Shown here: piece after piece, positions 16,981 to 24,305 of the stretch
Position numbering within the stretch: the first letter of the stretch is position 1
How the letters are laid out: each line of letters begins with the position of its first letter
Source: Ruminococcus sp. UBA4275
Lineage (GTDB): Bacteria > Bacillota > Clostridia > Oscillospirales > Ruminococcaceae
Assembly (NCBI GenBank): GCA_002395085.1
Contig: DGVV01000067.1
Span: 1-32,329 of the forward strand
DNA length: 32,329 nt
Direction: 5' to 3'
Notes under the pieces: model-generated
Seen by the model: the letters and a program-made list of their open reading frames with translations, nothing else
What the model was told of the DNA's origin: nothing
Databases searched by the model: none
Position numbers and translations under genes: made by a program

Positions 16981-18363
16981 TCAGTTTTTGGCAGATTCAA
17001 GTGCCTGTGCGACTGCCTGCATGATCGCATTCGAGCTGAAAGTACACTCCGAAACCGCATCCACACTCGTACTCTGTGTCGCGAGAATCTGCTGAATAAC
17101 CGGTCCTTTTGCCGTATCCAGATACCACGGGTCTTCTTCCTCACTCGATGTGATTGTGATTGCCGTAATCTGATCGTCCTGAATGGTCACATCCAGATAA
17201 ATCATGCCGTCATAACCGTATGCGCTTCCGCTGAATGTGCCGTTCTGATACACGCGCTGCACGGGCGGTTCTGTAGCGGCGGGGGTTGTGGCGGGGGCTT
17301 CCGTCACGGCGGGCTGCTGCGGCGTCTCCTGCGGGGCATCATTTTCCTGCGGTGTTTCCTCCTGCGCATCATTCTGCGCATCCGCCGCCTCTGCCGCCGC
17401 GGATGCGGTCGTTTCGGTGGTTACATCCGATTTGCCGGTCTTGTCGGTAACGGTTGTTCCGGTGGATTCGGTCTCCGTTTTCTTTGCATCCGATGTCTGC
17501 GCGGCGGTTGTCTCCGTGGCTGCGGCAGATCCGGCAATCTGCGTAACATCGGTCTGTTCCGCAACGGCAATCTCCGGTGCAGTCCGTTCCAGCGCTGCCG
17601 GTTCCGGCTGCTGCTGTGCGCGTGCGAGGAATCCCGTGCCGCAGACGAGAACCAATCCGGAACAAGCGGCTGCTGCATTCAGAATCGCCTTACCTGCGGG
17701 CTTTTTCGCAGTCAGATACCACTTGCGCAGACGCATCACCGCCCAGCCGATGAACACAACCGCGTAGACCATCAGCGAGAACCACGCGCCGGGTCTGCCT
17801 TGCCGCGCCTTTGCGAGATTCAGCGCATACACATGAACCGGAATGAACACATAGAAAATATACGCAAGCCGCTGCCAGCGCTTCCAGTTCTTCGGTTTCA
17901 TTTTACTGCGGATTTTCCGCACGGACATCACCGCAAGCGGGCACATAATGAGCATCAGCACCGCCGCAACAGTAAAATTCAGCAGATCCGGCGTTTTCAG
18001 CCAGCGCGGGATGTAGGAAATGCCGAATCCGACCGCATGACCCAGCGTGAGAATCGCGGCGAAAATCGAAAGCTGCCCGCGCACCGGCATAAAATACTTC
18101 ATGAGCTTTGAGCCGTTGGGGAGTGCGCCTGTCCACATGACAATCGCCCAGCAGGCGGTTGCGAGTGTGCCCTTTGTAAGCTGCGCCACAGCGTAGTCAT
18201 TCAGCCAGGCGGGCAGCCCCCGCAGATGAAACTGCGTCACGCAGACCGCGCTGATGCTGAGAATTGCCGCCAGTACATAAAAAGGCGCAGGCTCTTTGCG
18301 CAGGATTTTTCCGCAGAGCAATACAAATGCCAGCGCGAGTGCAAGTGAGATCAGGAATAACAT
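16981..18363 (-). CDS. Ferric-reductase-like haem membrane protein with C-terminal FMN-binding domain
   Basis: A 460-residue membrane redox protein. About six membrane helices (residues 1-235) resemble the ferric-reductase/MsrQ domain, with candidate haem ligands His109 (LGHAVGFG) and His177 (PVHVYAL) and the typical KRWQRLAYIFYV segment. A low-complexity Thr/Ala/Glu linker follows (about 260-370). The C-terminal FMN-binding domain (about 375-460) ends in DAVSECTFSS (435-444), a variant of DAVSGATxTS; the threonine flavinylated by ApbE in this family is present (Thr441). GGAGG sits five bases before MLFLISL; a TTG 12 bases earlier is less likely. It is downstream of a surface-protein gene behind metal-repressor-like boxes. 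Electron transfer to extracellular iron is an inference. Confidence 0.85.
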   Translation of the reverse strand: MLFLISLALALAFVLLCGKILRKEPAPFYVLAAILSISAVCVTQFHLRGLPAWLNDYAVAQLTKGTLATACWAIVMWTGALPNGSKLMKYFMPVRGQLSIFAAILTLGHAVGFGISYIPRWLKTPDLLNFTVAAVLMLIMCPLAVMSVRKIRSKMKPKNWKRWQRLAYIFYVFIPVHVYALNLAKARQGRPGAWFSLMVYAVVFIGWAVMRLRKWYLTAKKPAGKAILNAAAACSGLVLVCGTGFLARAQQQPEPAALERTAPEIAVAEQTDVTQIAGSAAATETTAAQTSDAKKTETESTGTTVTDKTGKSDVTTETTASAAAEAADAQNDAQEETPQENDAPQETPQQPAVTEAPATTPAATEPPVQRVYQNGTFSGSAYGYDGMIYLDVTIQDDQITAITITSSEEEDPWYLDTAKGPVIQQILATQSTSVDAVSECTFSSNAIMQAVAQALESAKN

Positions 18364-18373
18364 AGCATCCTCC

Positions 18374-18416
18374 AAAAATGCGCAGGGAACAGTCCGTCAA
18401 TGGATTGCTCCCTGCG
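18374..18416 (-). terminator. Intra-operon terminator before the FMN-protein gene
   Basis: On the minus strand, CGCAGGGA pairs with TCCCTGCG, with a mostly paired inner stem, followed by CATTTTT. The five T directly abut the GGAGG ribosome site of the next gene, so the hairpin may set the ratio of the two gene products. Confidence 0.8.
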
Positions 18417-18444
18417 TCAGTTACTTCATTGCTTGTGTACGGAA

Positions 18445-19938
18445 TCAGTGCTTCTTCTTTGCTGCCACAGCAGCCGCACCTGCCAGCAGCAGTCCTGCAA
18501 CCGCCATGCTGACACCTGCATCACCGGTCTTGGTTGCGCCTGCGGTGGTGGTTGCACCGGCAGCCTTGGTGGTTGCCTTCGTGGTGGTGGTTGCCTTGGT
18601 AGTTGCCTTCGTGGTGGTGGCCGCCTTCGCAGAGGTAGTCGTCACAGCAGCAGCGGTGGTCTCAGCAGCAGCCGTATTGATGACGAGCGGATTGGTGTAG
18701 CCGGTTGCGGAAACGGTGATGGTGTATGTGCCGTTCTCGCCGTCTGCGAAGATTGCATTCTCGCCGGACTTCACAGCAAAGTCGATTGTGCCGTCCTCAC
18801 CGACGATCTTGGTAGAACGTTTGCCGGAAGCGTTGTAGTTGGTCTCACCGACCTGCACGGTTGCGATATTCTTGATGAACGCAGCCGCCTGCTCATCGGT
18901 GAAGCCTTCTGCTGCAACGAGCTTGCCTTCCTTGTACTGCACCGGCAGATCAGTCGTGGTGAGCAGGAAGTTCGCAATCACATCAGCATACTTTTTGCCC
19001 GCATCGGAGATGGTCAGCGTATAATTGCCCGGCTTTGCATCGGTGTAGCTGATTTCGCCGCTTGCTGCGGTAAAGCCGTCTGCGACAGCATAGGTCTTCT
19101 GGTAATCAGTCGGGAAGCCCTCCTCAGTGAACGAGGTCTTGCCCGTGCCTGCCTTGCCCTCCTCCACGGTGACAGTGTTTGCAAACTTGACCGGAATATA
19201 GGTGTCCGTAGTGACTGTGACATAGCCGTTCCTGGTAATCAGCACGATCTCATTGACGGTGCTGCCCATGAGGCCCTTATATGCCTCCCAGTCGAGGACA
19301 TTGCCGTGCGGCTCAGTCGTCTTGATGCCGGAAGACCACGCAATCTTGCCGCGCCAGATATTCTGCTCATGACGCATTGCATATGCCTTGCCGTCTGCGG
19401 TCTTGAGGATTGCGCCGCTGTAAACGGTATCGAAATCCTCCGGACGGTCAGTAAAGTCGATGAGATAATCGCCCCACGGCGTCTCAGTGCTGAGCTTTAC
19501 GCCGACAGAAGCAGTCTCCGGCGACGCATCCTGCACAGCGGAGAAAGTTGCCTTGCCGTCTGCAACGGTGACATTCTTATAGACAGCGGGTGTCTCATCC
19601 AGCTTCGTGAAGCCGTAATTGTTGTCGCCCAGTGCATCGAGATCCGCCTGCGAAATGGCGACTGCGTAGGTTACGCCGAGAATGGTGTCCTCGCCGTTGT
19701 TGTAACTGCCCTCGAACAGCTCGCCCTCACCGTTTTTGAGTGCCTTTGTCTTGGTCGCAGAGGTCACAGCATCGACTGCATAGGCATTTTCGCCAAGCTC
19801 CGCTGCATAGAAATCGGTATACGGAATGTTCATCGTTCCGTAGACGGTATCATCGGCTGCCGCAGCGGTCATCGGAACGACTGCCAGCACGGTCACGATT
19901 GCCGCGGACACACTGACAAGAGACTGGATCTTTTTCAT
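18445..19938 (-). CDS. Secreted cell-surface protein, Tp47-like N-terminal region, wall or membrane anchored
   Basis: A 497-residue exported protein. The signal peptide (1-27) ends in PMTAAAA. Residues about 30-260 (TMNIPYTDFYAAELGE, DAVTSATKTK, ILGVTYAVAIS, WGDYLIDF) remind me of proteins annotated with the penicillin-binding Tp47 A/C domains; this is recalled, not verified. Two short beta domains follow (TYAVADGFTAASGEISYT; GENGTYTITVSATGYT). Then come a Thr/Ala/Lys-rich stalk (about 425-468) and a terminal KTGD, hydrophobic helix and KKKH tail, which looks like a sorting signal lacking the LP of LPxTG. AGGAGG precedes the ATG. It lies behind tandem DtxR-like boxes and is followed by the FMN/haem membrane protein. 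Confidence 0.75.
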   Translation of the reverse strand: MKKIQSLVSVSAAIVTVLAVVPMTAAAADDTVYGTMNIPYTDFYAAELGENAYAVDAVTSATKTKALKNGEGELFEGSYNNGEDTILGVTYAVAISQADLDALGDNNYGFTKLDETPAVYKNVTVADGKATFSAVQDASPETASVGVKLSTETPWGDYLIDFTDRPEDFDTVYSGAILKTADGKAYAMRHEQNIWRGKIAWSSGIKTTEPHGNVLDWEAYKGLMGSTVNEIVLITRNGYVTVTTDTYIPVKFANTVTVEEGKAGTGKTSFTEEGFPTDYQKTYAVADGFTAASGEISYTDAKPGNYTLTISDAGKKYADVIANFLLTTTDLPVQYKEGKLVAAEGFTDEQAAAFIKNIATVQVGETNYNASGKRSTKIVGEDGTIDFAVKSGENAIFADGENGTYTITVSATGYTNPLVINTAAAETTAAAVTTTSAKAATTTKATTKATTTTKATTKAAGATTTAGATKTGDAGVSMAVAGLLLAGAAAVAAKKKH

Positions 19939-20030
19939 ATTGTCCTCCTTACAGGATCTTTTGTGTGGATCTGCTTGCGCAGATAATCGGTTCGGTCAGC
20001 AAATCCCCCGTCTGACACGGGCTGCCCGGA

Positions 20031-20058
20031 TTAGTTTCGGCTAATTAGACATCGCTAA
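20031..20058 (-). promoter_or_regulatory. Tandem TTAG-N6-CTAA boxes, DtxR/IdeR-like operator
   Basis: Two abutting 14-bp units, each TTAGC-N5-CTAA on the minus strand, lie just downstream of the -10 box, about where transcription starts. Each unit keeps the TTAG...CTAA core and spacing of DtxR/IdeR metal-repressor boxes. This position fits repression. The identity of the regulator is inferred. Confidence 0.6.
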
Positions 20059-20070
20059 CCATTCCTTGAC

Positions 20071-20100
20071 ATTATAACACAGACCCTGCGGAAAAAGCAA
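20071..20100 (-). promoter_or_regulatory. SigA-type promoter of the surface-protein/FMN-protein operon
   Basis: On the minus strand, -35 TTGCTT (20095-20100), an 18-bp spacer and consensus -10 TATAAT (20071-20076). The transcript leader is about 125 bases and includes the tandem operator. Confidence 0.75.
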
Positions 20101-20170
20101 GCCCGTTCAGACACTCGCGTCTGGCTATAGAAATTTTATATTATATGTATATTTTTGATGCTGCATTCGC

Positions 20171-20212
20171 ATAAAATAAGGGCGTACCGACAGTTTCCCG
20201 CCGGTACGCCCT
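20171..20212 (-). terminator. Rho-independent terminator of the glycogen operon
   Basis: A perfect 11-bp stem (AGGGCGTACCG with CGGTACGCCCT), a 12-base loop and TATTTTAT on the minus strand, shortly after the glgA stop codon. Confidence 0.92.
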
Positions 20213-20230
20213 GTATTATACATGAATCAT

Positions 20231-21664
20231 TCAGCTATTCCAGCCGTCCAGTTCCTTATAAAGGCCGAGATACAGCTCCGCAGAGGATGCCCAGCTAAAG
20301 TCTGCTGCCATCGCCTGCTTCCGGATCTTCTCCCAGAACTCCTTGTTCTCGTAAGCGCCCTTTGCTCTGCGGCAAGCGCCCAGCATATCATGCGCATTGT
20401 AGGTCTTGAAGGTGAAGCCGGTGCCGTTGGGGTCGCCCGCATCCTTGACCGAATCGCGCAGACCGCCGGTCTCACGGACAATCGGCATCGTGCCGTAGCG
20501 CATTGCATACATCTGCGCCAGACCGCACGGTTCACTCTGCGAAGGCATCAGGAACATATCGCAGCCCGCGTAAATGCGGCGCGAAAGCTGCGGATAGAAT
20601 CCGAGCGTCACGCTGACAGCCTGCGGATAGCGCCATGCCATCTCCTTGAAGAAGTCCTCATAAACGCGCTCACCGCTGCCGAGAATGGCGAAGTGGAAGC
20701 CGTCTGCAATCATCTCCTCAAAGACATAGCGGATGAGGTCGATGCCCTTGTGTGCGACAAAGCGTGTGCAAATGCCAATCAGCGGCTGATCGTCCTGCGG
20801 CAGACCCAGCTCCTCCTGCAAAGCGCGCTTGCAGACCAGCTTGCCGCTCAGGTCATTGATGCTGTAGTGCGCATACGGTGCAGCGAGGGCATCATCGGTT
20901 GCGGGATTGTAGCTGTCCACGTCAATGCCGTTAAGGAAGCCCGTCAGCTTATACTGCTTGTTTGCGAGTGCGCGGTCCAGACCGTGCGAATACCACGGAT
21001 CGAGAATCTCCCATGCATAGCTCGGAGAAACCGTCGTGATCTTGTCTGCGGTTTCAATCGCGCCCTTCATCATGTTGACATTGCCGTCATATTCCAGCAG
21101 ATTCGAGTGATACATCGGAATGCCCATCAGTTCATTCAGGACTTCCTTGCCGTACTTGCCCTGATACGCGATGTTATGGATCGTGAACACGGTATGGATA
21201 TTATCAAAGCCTTCCTGATACTTGTAGAAGATCTGATAATACACCGGCGTGAGGGCGGTCTGCCAGTCATTGCAGTTGATGACAGTCGGCTTGAAGTCGA
21301 TAACACGCAGCATCTCCAGAATGGCGCGGCTGAAGAACACAAAGCGTTCGCAGTCGTCATAGAAGCCGTAGATGCCGTCGCGCTTGAAGTAATATTCATT
21401 GTCGATGAAGTAATAGGTCACGCCCTCCCAGACCGCGGAGAAAATGCCGCAATACTGCTTTCTCCACGCGACATCCACCGTAATGGACGTGATGAAGGTC
21501 ATCTCCTTGCGCCACTCCTCACCGATCGACTTGTACAGCGGGATGACGACGCGGCAGTCATGCCCCTTCTGATTGAGTGCGCGGGGCAGAGCGCCCGCAA
21601 CATCCGCGAGGCCGCCGGATGCAACGAAGGGTCTTGCTTCACTTGCTGCATATAAAATATTCAT
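20231..21664 (-). CDS. glgA: Glycogen synthase (ADP-glucose)
   Basis: A GT5-family enzyme that transfers glucose from ADP-glucose to growing alpha-1,4-glucan chains. The start MNILYAASEARPF was chosen because CGGAGG lies upstream; the frame is open for 50 more codons without a good start. The length of 477 residues is normal. The N-terminal glycine motif reads ASGGLADVAGALP, so the family lysine (KTGGL) is Ala-Ser here, a variant I have seen in clostridial synthases. The C-terminal nucleotide-sugar site is SEPCGLAQMYAMRYGTMPIV, with TGGLRD after it. Last gene of the glgBCDA group, separated from glgD by 259 bases. Confidence 0.96.
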   Translation of the reverse strand: MNILYAASEARPFVASGGLADVAGALPRALNQKGHDCRVVIPLYKSIGEEWRKEMTFITSITVDVAWRKQYCGIFSAVWEGVTYYFIDNEYYFKRDGIYGFYDDCERFVFFSRAILEMLRVIDFKPTVINCNDWQTALTPVYYQIFYKYQEGFDNIHTVFTIHNIAYQGKYGKEVLNELMGIPMYHSNLLEYDGNVNMMKGAIETADKITTVSPSYAWEILDPWYSHGLDRALANKQYKLTGFLNGIDVDSYNPATDDALAAPYAHYSINDLSGKLVCKRALQEELGLPQDDQPLIGICTRFVAHKGIDLIRYVFEEMIADGFHFAILGSGERVYEDFFKEMAWRYPQAVSVTLGFYPQLSRRIYAGCDMFLMPSQSEPCGLAQMYAMRYGTMPIVRETGGLRDSVKDAGDPNGTGFTFKTYNAHDMLGACRRAKGAYENKEFWEKIRKQAMAADFSWASSAELYLGLYKELDGWNS

Positions 21665-21736
21665 ATAAAACCTCCGATCATTCGCAAATATTTCCAATGG
21701 CAATACCGCACAGAGCTGGTGGTGCAGAATGCTTAC

Positions 21737-21754
21737 GGTCAAACAAGTTTGACC
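21737..21754. promoter_or_regulatory. 18-bp inverted repeat in the glgD-glgA gap
   Basis: GGTCAAAC and GTTTGACC flank a two-base centre, in the 259-bp gap between glgD and glgA (21665-21923). The gap also holds a GC-rich hairpin (GCTGGGC with GCCCAGC, near 21780-21797) and a minus-strand TATACAAT just upstream of the inverted repeat. I see no matching -35 and no coding potential. It could be an operator for separate control of glgA, or a processing hairpin. Confidence 0.45.
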
Positions 21755-21923
21755 CGTCAGATTGTATAGAAATGACGCCGCTGGGCTGGCGCCCAGCAAG
21801 GAATTTCTGTGCAAGATGACGGAAAAGATGCAAGCAGATGCGCCGCCAAGCTGCCAGCCGGGCTCCGGCCGTCAGGCGGGCTTTGTGCGGTGTTGCCCTA
21901 TATCTCCCGTGCAGCGGAGATGC

Positions 21924-23048
21924 TCAGATCTCCGCGCCCTTGCCGATGAAGAGCGGATAGCCCGCAGAGCCGGTAAGCTGACGCTCGCCGGCAATCGTGA
22001 CACGCTTATCCGTGATGACATTGCGGATGGAGCAATGCTCACCGATGACGCCGTCCTGCGTAATGATGCTGTCGCGCACCATCGAGCCCTTGCCGATCTT
22101 GACGCCGCGGAACAGGATGCAGTTTTCCACCTTGCCCTCGATCACGCAGCCATCTGCGATGAGCGAATTCTTGATATGTGCTTCCAGACCGAAGCGGACA
22201 GGAGCATTGTCCTTTGTCTTGGTGAAGATCGGTGCATTCTTGGCAAAGAGTGCATCGCGCTTTTCGGTATCGAGCAGGTCGAGATTCGCATTGTAGTAGG
22301 AAACGAGCGAGTCGATCTTGGAGAAGTAGCTGCTGTGTTCATACGCAAGAATCTTGTAGCTCGCGCTGCGGTCCAGCAGGATGTCCTTGCGCAGACTGTA
22401 GCGGTTGCGCGCGATGGACTCCTTGACGATGCGGCGCAGGAAATCCTTGCTCATGACATACATATCAAGTCCCATATTGCAGCTTCCGCTCATCGGGGGA
22501 TTGATCATGACGTCATTGACGAAGCCGTCTCCGCCGATGCCGAAGATCGTCGCGGAAGCATCCGAAGACTGATCGTAGTAGCCCTTGGTATAGATCGCGG
22601 TAATGTCCGCGCCTGCCTCAATATGCGCTGCCACAACCGGACGGTAGTCGATATTCGTGACGACATTGCAGTCTGTCAGCACGACATACTCCGCAGTGGA
22701 ATGCTCCACAAAGCTCCAGATATTGCCCAGCGCATCGAGCTTGCCGCTGTAGATGGCGGAGCTGGTATGGCTGAACGGCGGCAGCAGATGCAGACCGCCC
22801 TTTTTGCGTGCGAGATCCCACTCTCTGCCTGAACCGACATGATCCAGCAGAGAACCGTAATTGCGCTTGGTAATCACACCGACCTGTGAGATGCCGGAAT
22901 TGACGAAATTGGACAGCGGGAAGTCGATCAGGCGGTATCTGCCGCCGAACGGCACACTGCCCATTGTGCGCAGCTTTGTTAGATCAAAAATTGCATCGTC
23001 ATGCATACTGGCAAAGATGAGTCCCAGTACATTCTGATTCGTACCCAT
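21924..23048 (-). CDS. glgD: GlgD, ADP-glucose pyrophosphorylase regulatory-type subunit
   Basis: A 374-residue paralogue of GlgC, which in Firmicutes partners with GlgC to raise or regulate ADP-glucose synthesis. The nucleotidyltransferase-like N-terminus keeps FGGRYRLIDFPLSNFVNSGI, but the triphosphate-binding GGxGxRL motif of GlgC is replaced by IFASMHDDAIF, the GlgD hallmark. A left-handed beta-helix region occupies about 275-374. It begins 26 bases after glgC with GGAGG upstream. Confidence 0.96.
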   Translation of the reverse strand: MGTNQNVLGLIFASMHDDAIFDLTKLRTMGSVPFGGRYRLIDFPLSNFVNSGISQVGVITKRNYGSLLDHVGSGREWDLARKKGGLHLLPPFSHTSSAIYSGKLDALGNIWSFVEHSTAEYVVLTDCNVVTNIDYRPVVAAHIEAGADITAIYTKGYYDQSSDASATIFGIGGDGFVNDVMINPPMSGSCNMGLDMYVMSKDFLRRIVKESIARNRYSLRKDILLDRSASYKILAYEHSSYFSKIDSLVSYYNANLDLLDTEKRDALFAKNAPIFTKTKDNAPVRFGLEAHIKNSLIADGCVIEGKVENCILFRGVKIGKGSMVRDSIITQDGVIGEHCSIRNVITDKRVTIAGERQLTGSAGYPLFIGKGAEI

Positions 23049-23074
23049 TTATAAACCTCCGTTGATTCCGCAGC

Positions 23075-24283
23075 TCAGATCGACTCCGAGACGATCTCTT
23101 TCGGGGCGACTTCCTTGCCCGCGCTGATTGTAATTTTGTGTCCTGTCACGGCGATGCCCCATTCCTTGCGGTCTGCGCCGAATTCCTCCGGACTTCTGCC
23201 GATGTGGGCATTTTCACCGACCACGCAGTCCTCACCGACAATCGCATATTCGACGACCGCTCCGGACTTAATGACCGTACCCGGCATGATGATGCTGTAG
23301 CGGACTGTTGCACCCGGCTCAATGGTAACGCCGCCGAATATGACGGAGAAATCGACCTTGCCGTGTACAACCGAGCCTTCCGTGATCATTGCATTTTCGA
23401 CCTCAGCATCGCTGCCGATATACTGCGGCGGGAAGTTGCTGTGGCGGGAATAGATACGCCATGACTTGTCATACAGATTGAGCGGCTCAGAGGGCGCGAG
23501 CAGATCCATATTGGCATCCCAGAGGGAATCGAGCGTACCGACATCCTTCCAGTAGCCCTCAAAGGTGTAGGCATAGAGGCGTTCGCCGTTTGCGAGCATG
23601 GCAGGGATGATGTCCTTGCCGAAATCCTTCGAGCCGGTATTGGCGTTCTCATTCTCGATGAGATATTTCTTGAGCTTTGCCCACGTAAAGACGTAAATAC
23701 CCATAGAAGCGAGCGTTGAGCGCGGCTGTGCGGGCTTCTCCTCGAATTCCGTGACGCGCATTTCGTCGTCGCAGATCATGATGCCCATGCGGCTTGCCTC
23801 AGAACGCGGAACATCCAGCACCGCGATGGTGAGGTCTGCCTTCTGCTCCTTGTGGTAATCGACCATCTTGGAATAGTCCATTTTGTAGATATGGTCGCCG
23901 CCCAGCACCACGACATATTCCGGATCGTAGCGCTCAATGAAGCTGATATTCTGGTAGATGGCGTTTGCCGTGCCTTCATACCAGGATGCACCGGAATTGC
24001 TCTCATAAGGCGGCAGAACGTGTACGCCGCCGTTCATGCGGTCAAGATCCCACGGCTCACCGCCGCCGATATACTCATTCAGCACAAGCGGCTGATACTG
24101 TGTCAGCACACCGACGGTATCAATGCCGGAATTTGTGCAGTTGGAAAGCGGAAAGTCGATGAGTCTGTATTTTCCGCCGAACGGGACTGCCGGCTTTGCC
24201 ATATCGTGCGTCAGCGCATAAAGTCTGCTTCCCTGCCCGCCTGCGAGCAGCATCGCGACAACTTCCTTTTTGGTATTATTCAT
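23075..24283 (-). CDS. glgC: Glucose-1-phosphate adenylyltransferase, catalytic subunit
   Basis: Makes ADP-glucose from ATP and glucose-1-phosphate, the committed step of bacterial glycogen synthesis. The 402-residue protein has AGGQGSRLYALT (14-25, nucleotide binding), KPAVPFGGKYRLIDF, the catalytic-site GGDHIYKMDY, the sugar-binding FEEKP, and a C-terminal beta-helix with hexapeptide repeats (about 290-390). GGAGG lies upstream. It begins 22 bases after glgB. Confidence 0.98.
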   Translation of the reverse strand: MNNTKKEVVAMLLAGGQGSRLYALTHDMAKPAVPFGGKYRLIDFPLSNCTNSGIDTVGVLTQYQPLVLNEYIGGGEPWDLDRMNGGVHVLPPYESNSGASWYEGTANAIYQNISFIERYDPEYVVVLGGDHIYKMDYSKMVDYHKEQKADLTIAVLDVPRSEASRMGIMICDDEMRVTEFEEKPAQPRSTLASMGIYVFTWAKLKKYLIENENANTGSKDFGKDIIPAMLANGERLYAYTFEGYWKDVGTLDSLWDANMDLLAPSEPLNLYDKSWRIYSRHSNFPPQYIGSDAEVENAMITEGSVVHGKVDFSVIFGGVTIEPGATVRYSIIMPGTVIKSGAVVEYAIVGEDCVVGENAHIGRSPEEFGADRKEWGIAVTGHKITISAGKEVAPKEIVSESI

Positions 24284-24305
24284 ATTTTTCAGATGCCTCC
24301 TCCGA

